Origin: Calvatia gigantea
Lineage: Eukaryota > Basidiomycota > Agaricomycetes > Agaricales > Lycoperdaceae
NCBI GenBank assembly: GCA_025093985.1
Contig: JACAAK010000007.1
Location: 1 to 64,000 of the forward strand
DNA length: 64,000 nucleotides
Direction of reading: 5' to 3'
Within the stretch, counting starts at the first letter, position 1; each line of letters opens with the position of its first letter. The translations under genes and the position numbers were made by a program. Positions 1 to 9,500 of the stretch are shown here, piece after piece. The notes under the pieces were generated by a model that did no database searches, was not told the DNA's origin, and saw nothing but the letters and a program-made list of their open reading frames with translations.

Positions 1-89
1 CTCATCCTTCCAACTAACCCAAGGGGGTTCTAATTAAACCGGCTTTTGTTAACCAAAAAAAATCCAAAAAGGGAAAGCGTCGAAAAGAA

Positions 90-480
90 AAAGCTGCCGA
101 GTGGACGTTGGGAAATACCTCAGATGTACCCCTCTGTAAGCTGATACCTTAGTACTTGGACGCATTATTATTTGAGTAATTCGTATTAGGCGTGGCCTAA
201 TGGCGCCCCTTTTGGGCTCACGCGGGGTTAGTACAAGTTTCCTTCTTCTTTCCTGGAATAACAAGCGCCAAGGCTTTAATGGGTTTTAGCGCTCGGTACA
301 TTATCGTTTCCAGGAGAGCTATTACGCGTCCCATTAAGCGCATGGGATATTGGTTTTAGGTACTGATGATAATCAGGCTGATAGTCGAAAGCAACAGTGG
401 GTACTCCAGCTGTTGCGCTTCTTTCCCCCATGGAAACTCAAGGTTTTTAGGAATCACCTTCCCGTCATTCCAGTGTCGCA
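90..480 (+). repeat. Penelope-like element pseudo-LTR, copy 1 (degenerate)
   Basis: Diverged copy of the repeat seen again near 3800-4320, 4321-4640 and 8990-9500. Shared landmarks in order are a GTGGACGTTGGGAAATACCT-like start, a GGCGCC-rich patch, the TAGCGCTCG segment, TTTTAGGTACTGATG and the closing TTTTTAGGAATCACCT. It lies directly upstream of the reverse transcriptase frame in the same orientation, as expected for the 5' pseudo-LTR of a PLE. At 376-420 there is a hammerhead remnant: CTGAT and GAAA are present and a CAACAG/CTGTTG helix follows, but stem II between the two core halves has been lost, so it should not cleave. Confidence 0.75.
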
Positions 481-602
481 GAGATGGAAGGCAAGTAGCA
501 AGGGCCATAGAGAGGAGGAAAGCAGGGTCAATCTCATGCGTATGCTGATTGCTAAGCTGAAATTTCTACTTTACCAGTCAAGCGGCAGGGAGGATCATCC
601 CG

Positions 603-3131
603 ATGAGGGCACTGGGGAACCCCGTGTCAGACCCAACGCTACGGGGAAATGCAGAATTGGCTGAAAGGCAATCGCCACAAGAGGGGAAAGGCGGGAGGTC
701 GTATAGATGTAACGGCGTCCTAGGACTACGCGTGCATCGCGCGCCTTTCAGGTGGGATGTTTCATCCACTTATCCAGGTTGGCTACTGACCGTTTCCCTT
801 CGTCACGCGCAGCAGTTTATATGGGCTAGAATACCTTCTGTAGTTTTAGAAAGTATGCGCTATAGGTCCACAATTCATATGATTGACTGCGATGTACCGC
901 GTGATTTAGCGATTCATTTGAGTGCGGGACTTAAGTACATGCTCCCCACTAAGTATTCTAAGCAATTAATCTTAGATGCTTGGGACGATTTCGTTGATCG
1001 TCTCCGCTGGTCAGTTCGCTTCAGAATTATGGAGGATCATGACAATAATGAATTAATCAACGACTATGATCCAGACTACGCGACTCCGTCCAAAGCTTCT
1101 AGAAAGCGTGCGGATCGCTTAGACAGAGCATTTGAGTTTGGCATCGATGAAGGGACGCGGACGATTAATAAAGTAGTCTCGCAATTGCCCGACGATGACC
1201 AGGTTGGCGGTCGCACACCTAGATCGCTTTTACCGCCAATCTCCAAACTCCGCGACTATCTAGTAACTCACGAGCTCCTACTGATGGTCACTGACAAAAA
1301 CCTCGGTTGCGCAGTCGCTCCGCGATCCTGGTTCATAGAAAGCGCGCTTAAGCTTCTAAACGCTATGGGTAGTCGGGATACTCCTGACTATACAAAACTT
1401 AAATTTGACCCGAAGACGTTCCATCCTGATCCTAATCATATGGACCATACTACTGGCGAGTATGGATCGGTCCATTGGTATATATGGTCGAAGCTTTCGC
1501 ACATGGAGAGAATTGCAAAATTCTGTGCTGAACATGATGTTCACCCGCAACTTCCGGACTTCTTTAGGAGTTTCTTTTTACCGGAGGTCATGGCTACAAA
1601 TTACCGTCACAAGGAAGATACTTGGGCGGAGTATGCCGACCGACTCCCAAACTTTTATGTGATTCCTAAAATCCATAAACAACCGGTAAAAGCAAGGCCG
1701 ATTATCCCTTGCCACTCTGTTATACAAGGTCCAGCCGGGAAGTATGTCTCCAAGCATCTTAAACCATTAATTGCCGAGAGTCCATTCATAATTCATGGAA
1801 CAAAGGATTTGGTACTTAAGCTTGCTAAATTGTCGTTACCCCAATTTAAATTAATAAATGGGTCGCTGCATCGCTTATACTTCGTCTCAGGTGACGTCGT
1901 AGCATTCTATCCTAATATCGATAAGGATCGCTGTCTAGAGATTGTTAATGACAGATACCTTAAATGGTTATCGAGGCAAGAGGATTTAAGCGTTGAGGAA
2001 TCTACCAACAGAGCTTGGTTAATGAGGGAGTGCCTCAAAGCGGCCAACGACGATCTTATCTTCCAGTTCGACGGGGATTATTATAGGCAGAATCACGGAT
2101 TAGCGATGGGCGTTGCATGCTCACCGGATTTAGCTAATCTTTATGGAGTACACCATGAGGAAGCCTATCGTATGGGTTCAACTGCCCGCGTAGCGTATTA
2201 TGGACGCTATATCGATGATTGTTTGGCCTTAGTGTACGCTAGGTCATACGGAGAGGCCCTTGGATGGGTAAGTCCTCTCAAATTCGAGAACTGTGAAATT
2301 GAATGGGATGCGGATGATAATCACGTCAACTTCCTGGATTTGACCCTCTTTTTCGAGGACGGTGAGTTTCGTCACAAACCGTACAGGAAACCGCTTAACC
2401 ATTTCGAACGTTTACCATGGATTAGCTCTCACCCGGAATATGTCAAGCGCGGCACATTCACGAGTGAACTGAGTAGGCTAGCCACTCTTTCTTCGAAGTA
2501 TGATTACTACGTAGAAGCATGTAGAGAAATTGCGGATATCTATATTGCGAGAGGCTACCCTCCTAAGTTAATTGCTTCTTGGTTAAGGAGAAACTATAAG
2601 GAACGTTGGGATAATCGGCTTAGAGAGAGTCGACCTGAACCAGCGGACGTCCTTGTCCTTAAATCAGAATATAACTTGTCATGGGATTTATTTAACGTTC
2701 AAACGTTGGCAGACAGCCTGAAGTCTGGATGGATAGTTGCACTACGCACATTATCCTTCGGTAATACCCCGGAGAAATCAGAACTCTCCGCGGAAATACT
2801 CGCAACCAAGCCGGAACTTACTGAAACTCGTCGGGGAGGGCGATTGCATTGGGGTGGTGAAGATCCGCTATGGCGGGTTGACGCTCACTCTAGTGTAGTT
2901 GCTAAGTCTCTGGTGGGCAGAGGTGAGTATCTACGTTTGGATAAACTTGGACTTCTTGATCGGCGGTTGATCGTCAGTAAGCGACGAACGAAACAACTTA
3001 TAGATTTCGCTGCTTCTTGGCGGCGGGCTGTCTTAGAAAGACGTGATCTAGGTAGTTTTCCAGATCTCAATAGAGATCAACGTACTGACTTTCGTCAGAC
3101 TACCTTGGATGGTTGGTTAGCTGAAGCTTGA
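603..3131 (+). CDS. Penelope-like (endonuclease-deficient) reverse transcriptase
   Basis: Single uninterrupted frame of 842 codons. Reverse transcriptase signatures appear in order: PKIHKQPVKARPII near residue 354, the catalytic aspartate in SGDVVAFYPNID near 430, GLAMGVACSPDLANLY near 498, the YIDD catalytic pair near 536, then NFLDLTLFF and the KPYRKP...SSHPEYVKRG block. The PKIHK and fLDl/SHP-K blocks are typical of the Penelope-like (PLE) clade rather than of LINE or LTR polymerases. The remaining C-terminal region of about 200 residues has no GIY-YIG motif, so the element resembles endonuclease-deficient, telomere-associated PLEs such as fungal Coprina elements. Flanking pseudo-LTRs and telomere-like repeats fit that view. 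The frame is intact, so the copy may be recent. The true start is uncertain: the first ATG is used and no splice signal was needed. Confidence 0.85.
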   Translation: MRALGNPVSDPTLRGNAELAERQSPQEGKGGRSYRCNGVLGLRVHRAPFRWDVSSTYPGWLLTVSLRHAQQFIWARIPSVVLESMRYRSTIHMIDCDVPRDLAIHLSAGLKYMLPTKYSKQLILDAWDDFVDRLRWSVRFRIMEDHDNNELINDYDPDYATPSKASRKRADRLDRAFEFGIDEGTRTINKVVSQLPDDDQVGGRTPRSLLPPISKLRDYLVTHELLLMVTDKNLGCAVAPRSWFIESALKLLNAMGSRDTPDYTKLKFDPKTFHPDPNHMDHTTGEYGSVHWYIWSKLSHMERIAKFCAEHDVHPQLPDFFRSFFLPEVMATNYRHKEDTWAEYADRLPNFYVIPKIHKQPVKARPIIPCHSVIQGPAGKYVSKHLKPLIAESPFIIHGTKDLVLKLAKLSLPQFKLINGSLHRLYFVSGDVVAFYPNIDKDRCLEIVNDRYLKWLSRQEDLSVEESTNRAWLMRECLKAANDDLIFQFDGDYYRQNHGLAMGVACSPDLANLYGVHHEEAYRMGSTARVAYYGRYIDDCLALVYARSYGEALGWVSPLKFENCEIEWDADDNHVNFLDLTLFFEDGEFRHKPYRKPLNHFERLPWISSHPEYVKRGTFTSELSRLATLSSKYDYYVEACREIADIYIARGYPPKLIASWLRRNYKERWDNRLRESRPEPADVLVLKSEYNLSWDLFNVQTLADSLKSGWIVALRTLSFGNTPEKSELSAEILATKPELTETRRGGRLHWGGEDPLWRVDAHSSVVAKSLVGRGEYLRLDKLGLLDRRLIVSKRRTKQLIDFAASWRRAVLERRDLGSFPDLNRDQRTDFRQTTLDGWLAEA

Positions 3132-3756
3132 GCTTCACTAGTACCTCTTGTCCGCGGGCGTTCTTTTAGACGCCTGGCGAAAACTTCTTCTGAATTCTCG
3201 GTCGAAACGAAATCCCAGTTACGATTCTGGGTGACTTCGGTCTAATCAAAAATCTCCCGACCCGACGGGGCCTTCTGGCTCCAACTCCTTTGATACCTGG
3301 CATGCCTTCGAGTATGCGATGCGAGTAGTGATCCACTACGCAGTGTGCGTTACGCCAAGCATGTCAGGTTGGACTCATCTTAGGTAAAGTGCGCTTTCTA
3401 TGGGCGCGTGAGCGGGATAGATACGTTGGGCAACCTATATTGACGTTCACACAACCAATATGAAGGGAGTCTAGACCTAATGCTTAACCTGGTGTGGCAG
3501 GTAATGAGCAGGATGAAGGAATGAAGCCAGTAGTCAGTGTCGTTTGAGAGTTCGTACTGTGGCCTGACGAACGTGTTCTTGAGTGAACGCTTTTACCAGT
3601 AGTTATACGCCGGGGAGGTGATGGCCCCGGTCGGGATAGCGAAAGACCAACAACATCGCATTGGATCACCAACGTTTTCCTTGCAGGTGTGCCATATGGA
3701 ACACTTTGCGGTAAGTACATCCGTGTACGCAATCTTGGACTACTACTAATACGTAG
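3132..3756 (+). other. 3' non-coding part of the PLE
   Basis: No convincing gene. The stretch lies between the reverse transcriptase stop and the telomere-like repeat and is assigned to the element only by position. Short frames on the minus strand (for example 3484-3732) show no family resemblance. Confidence 0.4.
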
Positions 3757-3757
3757 G

Positions 3758-3785
3758 AACCCCCTAACCCCTAACCTCCCCTAAC
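3758..3785 (+). repeat. Short telomere-like repeat tract
   Basis: Contains CCCCTAACCCCTAACC followed by TCCCCTAAC, i.e. three imperfect units of the C-rich strand of a TTAGGG(G)-type telomere. It sits between the PLE body and its downstream pseudo-LTR. A shorter match, CCCTAACCCT, lies at the end of the third pseudo-LTR (about 4621-4630). Endonuclease-deficient PLEs are known to carry such repeats at their junctions. Confidence 0.65.
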
Positions 3786-3799
3786 AATGGTGAGTGGAA

Positions 3800-4320
3800 C
3801 CGGCCTTGTCTCGTGATGCGCAGGCTGATAGATGGACTAAGGGACTGTCCGAGCTGGACTGTTGCGTAAATAACCTGCCATGGTATGTACCCCGCCTTCA
3901 GTTGTCAAGCTGATGACATCGTCAGTTACTTGATACGTTTATTTTCATTTTTCGTGAAAACATGTATTCATGTGCGTGGGCGCTTAATGGGCGCCCCGCA
4001 TTTGGGCGCTACGCGGGCGCTTAAGTAAAAGTTCTCCTTACCTTTGTTTTTCCTGATGATAATTTAAGCGCCCACAAGCGCTTGAATTTTTGGGCGCTAT
4101 TTAAGCGCTCGCTGACATTTATCAGCTGTTCCATGGATCGAGCTATTTACGCTCGTCCCCAATAATAACGCGAACGATCGCGTTCTATTGGTCTGGTAGG
4201 TACTGATGGATAATCAGAGCGCCTGATGAGTCTGTCATAAGACGAAACAGGTGGCTGGGGTAGCTCCCCAGCCTGTTGCGCTGTCTCTTCCATCGGACAA
4301 CTCAACGGTTTTTTAGGAAT
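3800..4320 (+). repeat. PLE pseudo-LTR, copy 2 (best preserved)
   Basis: Long copy of the pseudo-LTR. It shares its first half (about 3825-4050) closely with 9000-9222 and its second half with 4345-4620 and 9223-9480. It contains several GGGCGC/GCGCCC inverted patches and the hammerhead ribozyme at 4218-4282. It ends with TTTTTTAGGAATCACCTCC, after which a partial copy begins immediately, giving a tandem pseudo-LTR pair as often seen in PLEs. Confidence 0.75.
4218..4282 (+). ncRNA. Type I hammerhead ribozyme (self-cleaving)
   Basis: All core elements are present in order. Stem I 5' strand AGCGC is followed by CTGATGA (4223-4229), stem II GTCT/AGAC with loop GTCATA (4230-4243), and GAAA (4244-4247). 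Stem III is ACAGG...CTGGGG paired with CCCCAG/CCTGT, with a TGG bulge. The cleavage triplet GUU ends at 4277 and the stem I 3' strand GCGCT pairs perfectly with AGCGC. Cleavage is predicted after 4277. GUU is a permitted but usually weaker NUH triplet. Hammerheads in PLE pseudo-LTRs are established as a class; this copy's activity is inferred from sequence only. Confidence 0.8.
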
Positions 4321-4640
4321 CACCTCCTCCTTACTTTACATTTTCCTGACGATAACTTAAGCGCCCATAAGCGCTGAGTTTTTGGGCGCTATTTTAGCGC
4401 TCGTTGGCATTTGTCAACTGTTCCATGGATCGAGTTAATTATACTCATCCCCAAGTATAGCACGATCGTACGCGTTCTATTGGTTTGGTAGGTACTGATG
4501 GATAATCAGAGCACCTAATGAGTCTGTCATAAGACAAAACAGGTGGCTGGGGTAGCTCCCCAGCCTGTTGCGCTGTCTCCTCCATCGGACAACTCAACGG
4601 TTTTTTAGGAATCACCTCCTCCCTAACCCTGCGACTGCAT
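4321..4640 (+). repeat. PLE pseudo-LTR, copy 3 (partial, tandem)
   Basis: Begins abruptly inside the pseudo-LTR at the TTTTCCTGACGATAACTTAA position and runs to TTTTTTAGGAATCACCTCC, offset 292 bp from the ribozyme of copy 2. It ends with CCCTAACCCT and then passes into the satellite array. It is nearly identical to the copy at 9223-9480, so these two are each other's closest relatives. Confidence 0.75.
4510..4574 (+). ncRNA. Decayed hammerhead ribozyme copy
   Basis: Aligned base for base to 4218-4282, but the core has CTAATGA instead of CTGATGA and CAAAA instead of CGAAA. Both changes are G to A at invariant hammerhead positions (G5 and G12), and stem I has one A-C mismatch (AGCAC with GCGCT). 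It is predicted inactive. Confidence 0.7.
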
Positions 4641-4654
4641 TTCCCGTCAATCCA

Positions 4655-7600
4655 CAAAAAAGACTGAGTCAATAGCTGCAGCCATTGAATTGCTATAGAA
4701 TACTTTGTCCATTTCATAGAAATACTAGGAATTAAATAGAAGCTCAATGCCTGATTGGAATATAATTAATTTATACTCGTTGAAATCCACTCAACGAGTA
4801 CTATCCAATGCACTTCAGACTGTAGTGATTGGCTCAATACTCATTGAATTATAGGATGATCATTAAAAATGCGGGTTTTTGACATAGCACTACAAATACT
4901 GAGCGTATCGGCCCGTATATTGGTGCATTGGAAACTGGCTAAGAATCCGAAAAGTTCAAAAAAAAGACCAAGTCAATCGGTCCAGTTCTCGTGAGGTTAT
5001 TTCATTATCATTCTAGAATTAGTGTTCTGGAGATATGCATGTGGATTCGTCCAAGACGAATTGATGTGTGCACCAGTCAAATATTCCCACAGTAGTTAGC
5101 TGAGGTCTGATGCCCACTGATTCGCCTTGAACGAATGGTGGTGCACCAGTTCAATATTCCCACTGTAAACTGGACTTGGTACATACATTTGTCCAAGAAG
5201 AATGGGTGCCCACCACTCCAATATTTTAATAAATGGAGGTACCAATGCACACACATCCGTCTTGGACGAATGGTGTGGACCACTCCAATATTCCCACGCT
5301 CAATCATTCACTGTCAGTAGTTGTACAGCTCATACAGAGGGCCACTGCTGCCCAATCATGATGTATTATGCATCGTTGTAATCACCTCAATGAGCTCTCT
5401 CTAACAGTGCCATGACCGTAAAAATCCGCCTACTCCCTGCAATAATATTCCAGCATTCCTCTAATAAGATAATGGCCTCACAGCATACCATATAATCTTT
5501 GGAGTAATACCCCCAGTATCTCATTAAAAGCTGCCTGTTAAATATCATATTACTACGAAAGAGACTGAGCTATTATCTCCGTCCACTGTATTGTTATAGA
5601 ATTATTTGTGTATTTGGAGGAAAATACTGGTGAATACAGTAGAAATACAGTACCTCATCGGAATATAACGTATTTAGGCTCGTTGGAATCCGCTCAGTGG
5701 GTACTATCTAATGGCATCTACACCTAGATGATTGCTTCAGTGTCCGGTGAGTTATAGCAATAACATGAGAAACATGTGTTTTTAAAATAGCGCTGCAGTA
5801 AATGAACGTATCAGCCCGTATCCGATGTCGATAGAAAGCGGCTGCAAATCCGGACAGGTTAAAAAAAAGATCGAGTGGATCCGCTCATTTTTGGTGGAGT
5901 TATTCCAGTACCATTCAATATTTAATGCTCTGAGGACTCATGCACACCAATTCGTCCAAGACAAATGGTGTGGACCACTCCAATATTCCCACACTCAACA
6001 GTTGCTGTCAGTGCTGTTGAGCCAGTACTGGTAGCCCCTGCAATCCAATTTCCATGTATTGTACCTCGTTGGAATCGCTTCAATGAGCTCTTTCCAACGG
6101 TACAAATACCGTAGAAATCCGCCTATTCTCTGGCATAATATTCCAGCATTTCTCTAATAACAAAGTGGCTCCATAGTACGCCATGTAACTATTGGAGCAA
6201 CATCACCAGTATCTCATTGAAGGCCTCCTGTACATCCGGTAAATCTAAAAAAGAGACCAAGCTATTATCTGCAGTTGTTGTATTGTTATAGAATTATTTG
6301 TCTATTTATGGGTAAATACAATGAATACAGTAGAAATGCAATGCCTCAACAGAATCAAATGTATTTAGCCTCGTTGGAATACCCTCAATGAGTACTATCC
6401 AACGACATTTAGACCGAAGTGATCGCTTTAGTATCCAGTGAGGTATAGTAATATCATTAGAAATGTGGGTTTTTGAAATAGCGCCACAATAAATGAACGT
6501 ATCAGCCCGTATATGGGGTCGCTGAAAAGCTGCTAGACATCCGAACAAAATAAAACAAAGACCAAGTGGATCCGCTCATTTTCGGTGGAGTTATTCTATT
6601 ATCATTCTATATTCCATGTTCTGAGGACTCATGTACACCAATTCGTCTTGGATGAATTGGTGTGTGCACCACTCTAATTGTTCCACACTCCAGTGAGGTC
6701 TAATGCACATCCATTCATCCAAGACAAATGGGCGTGCACCAGTCCAATATTCCCACTGCAAACTGGACTTGGTGTACCCCAATTCATCCAAGACAAATGG
6801 ATGTGCACTACTCCAATATTTCCATAATGAATTGAGGTACCAATGCACACACATTCATCCAAGACGAATGGCGTGCACCACTCCAATATTCACACACTCA
6901 ATCATTCACTGTCAGTAGTTGTAAGGCTCATACAGGTGGCCACTGCAATCCAATCATCATGTATTGTACCTCGTTAGAATCGCCCCAACAATCTCTTTTC
7001 AGTGGTACCAAGACCATAGAAATCTGTTCACCCATTAGTCTAATAATCCAACATCTCTGTGATAAAGGCCAGTTCCATAGCATGATATAACCATCGGAGC
7101 AGTATTCTCAATATTTCGTTGAAATGCGGCTGCAATTCCGGTTAATGTACAAAAATGACCGAGTCAATAGCTTCAGTCATTGAATTGTTATAGAATACTT
7201 TGTATATTTAACAAGAAACACTAAGCATGGAGTAGAATCATGACAACTTGACGGAACATAATGTATTTGGGCTCGTTGGAATCCGCTTAATAAGGGCTAT
7301 CCAACACAATCCAGACCGTAGTGATCGCTAAAATACCCATTGAGTTATAGCATGATCATTAGATATACTGAGTACTTAAGTAGCAGCACAGCTACTGCGC
7401 GTATCGGCCCGTATTTAGACGCGTTGAAAAGCGGCTGAAAATCCGATCATTTTGAAAAAAAGACTGAGCAAATCGGTTGAGTTTCTGTGAAGTTATTTCA
7501 TTATCATTCTTTCATTAGTGTTCTGGAGATTCATGCACACAGATTCGTCCAAGACGAATTGATGTGTTCACCACTCTAATTTTCCCACAGTCCAGTGAGG

Positions 7601-8550
7601 TTTGATGCACATCCATTCGTCCAAGATGAACGGGTGTGCACCAGTCGAATATTCCCACTGTGAACTGGACTTGGTACACATCCATTCATCCAAGACGAAT
7701 GTGTGTGAACCACTCCAGTATTCCCATAATGAATTGAGGTACCAATGCACACACATTTGTCCAAGACGAATGGTCTGCACTATCCCAATTTTTCCCACAC
7801 TCAATCAGTCAATGTCAACAATTGCTGAGCCAGTACTGGTAGCCCCTGCAATCCAATCACCATGTATTATACCTCGTTAGAACCGCCTCAGAGAGCTCTT
7901 TCCAACGGTATTGAGACCGTAGAAATTCGCCTACTCTCTGCCATAATATTTTAGCATTTCTTTAATAACAAGGTGGCTCCACAGCACTCCAGGTAGTTAT
8001 TGAAGCAACATCCCCAGTATCTCATCAGGGGATTCCTGTAAATGTGAGTAATCTACAAAAGGGACCGAGTAATTATCTGCAGCCATTGTATTGTTATAGA
8101 ATTATGTGTCTATTTTGGGGTAAATACTATGAATACAGTAGAAATACAGAGCCTGAATGAAATATAATGTATTTGGGCTTGTTGGAATTAGCTAAATGAG
8201 TACTATTCAACGGAATTTAGACCGAAATGATCGCTTTAGTATCCAATGAGTTATACCAATAACACCATAAATGCGAGTTTTTGAAATAGTGCTGCAATGA
8301 ATGAACATATTGGCCTGTATCTGGAGTCGCTGAAAAGCCACTGTCAATCCGAACAAAATGAAAAAAAGTATGAGTAGATCTGCTCATTTTTGGTGGAGTT
8401 ATTCCAGTATCATTCTATATTTAATGTTCTGAGGACTCATGCACACCAATTCATCTTGGATGAATTGGTGTGCACCACTCTGATTTTCCCACAGTTGGCT
8501 GAGGTGTGATGGACATTCATTTGTCTTGGACAAATGGGTGTGCACAACTC
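4655..8550. repeat. Satellite array, about 0.9 kb units with hairpin subrepeats
   Basis: Five tandem units start at the recurring (G)ACTGAGTCAATAGCTGCA-like motif near 4661, 5562, 6254, 7156 and 8062, giving spacings of about 901, 692, 902 and 906 bp. The last unit is cut short at about 8550 and the second lacks about 210 bp. Each full unit carries several subrepeats built on ATTCGTCCAAGACGAAT, a 7 bp perfect inverted repeat with a CAA loop, followed by CACCACTCCAATATTCCCAC. Short frames inside the array follow the repeat and are not genes. The array lies between pseudo-LTR copies 3 and 4. Confidence 0.8.
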
Positions 8551-8554
8551 CAAT

Positions 8555-8960
8555 ATCACCCCCAGTCCATTCCCCCATCCCCAGTCTGTTCTCTACCCAT
8601 TCCTCCTCATCCCCTCCTTATTCTTACTCATCCCCTATGAGCCTGCCCACCTCCAGCCTGTCCCCAGCTGTCCCCTGCCCATTCCCTATCCATTCCCTGT
8701 CCATTTCCTGCCCATTCCCTGCCCACCCCCAGCCTGTCCCCAGCTATCTCCTGCCCATTCTCTGTCCATTCCCTGTCCATTCCATGCCCATTCCCTGCCC
8801 ACCCCCAGCCTGTCCCCAGCTGTCCCCAGCCCATTCCCTGCCCATTTCCTGCCCACCCCTACTCATTCCCTGCCCATCCCCTGCCCACCCCTACTCATCT
8901 CCAGCCCATCCCCTGCCCACCCCTACTCATCCCCTGCCTATCCCCTTCCAATAATTTTTG
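8555..8960 (+). repeat. C-rich minisatellite
   Basis: Low-complexity tract built from CCCATTCCCTGCCCA, CCCCAGCCTGTCCCCAGC and CACCCCTACTCATCCCCTGC variants, strongly C-rich on this strand. It gives proline/serine-rich frames in two phases and glycine-rich frames on the other strand; these are products of composition. It joins the truncated satellite to pseudo-LTR copy 4. Confidence 0.8.
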
Positions 8961-8989
8961 ACCCCTATGACCCCTAATGTCCAACTCAC

Positions 8990-9500
8990 CTAGATAACCC
9001 TGATAGATGGGCTAAGGGACTGTCCAAGCTGGACTGTTGCGTAAATAACCTGCCACGGTATGTACCCCGCCTTCAGTTGTCAAGCTGATGACATCGTTAG
9101 GTACTTGATATGTTCAAATTATTATTTCGGTAATGTTCGTATTTAAGTGCGTGGGCGCTTAACGGGCGCCCCGCATTTGGGCGCTACACGGGCGCTTAAG
9201 TACAAATTTTTCTTACTTTTACATTTCCTGACGATAACTTAAGCGCCCATAAGCGCTGGGTTTTTGGGCGCTATTTTAGCGCTCGTTGGCATTTGTCAAC
9301 TGTTCCATGGATCGAGTTAATTATACTCATCCCCAAGTATAGCACGATCGTACGCGTTCTATTGGTTTGGTAGGTACTGATGGATAATCAGAGCACCTAA
9401 TGAGTCTGTCATAAGACAAAACAGGTGGCTGGGGTAGCTCCCCAGCCTGTTGCACTGTCTCCTCCATCAACAACTCAACAGTTTTTAGGTACACACCTTC
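8990..9500 (+). repeat. PLE pseudo-LTR, copy 4
   Basis: Homologous to 3811-4320 over its whole length, with the same TGATAGATGG(G/A)CTAAGGGAC start and the same TTTTTAGG end region. Its second half is closer to copy 3 than to copy 2. No reverse transcriptase follows within the next 2 kb, so this is a solo terminal repeat or the far end of a larger compound element. Confidence 0.75.
9392..9456 (+). ncRNA. Decayed hammerhead ribozyme copy
   Basis: Same two core G-to-A changes as the copy at 4510-4574 (CTAATGA and CAAAA), plus a further change in the 3' strand of stem I (GCACT) that adds a second mismatch. Predicted inactive. Confidence 0.65.

Noticed and set aside
603..3131. Telomerase reverse transcriptase or a bacterial retron/group II type enzyme
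   Set aside because: There are no telomerase N-terminal or T motifs and no group II X domain; the PKIHK and FLDL...SHP-K blocks plus pseudo-LTRs point to a Penelope-like element.
4655..8550. CRISPR-like or coding interpretation of the regular short palindromes and overlapping frames
   Set aside because: The repeats are diverged 0.7-0.9 kb satellite units with internal subrepeats, not short identical repeats with unique spacers, and the frames follow the repeat on both strands.
8526..8977. Proline/serine-rich proteins of 142-147 residues
   Set aside because: Two overlapping frames and a glycine-rich antisense frame all arise from the C-rich minisatellite; there is no start context or domain.
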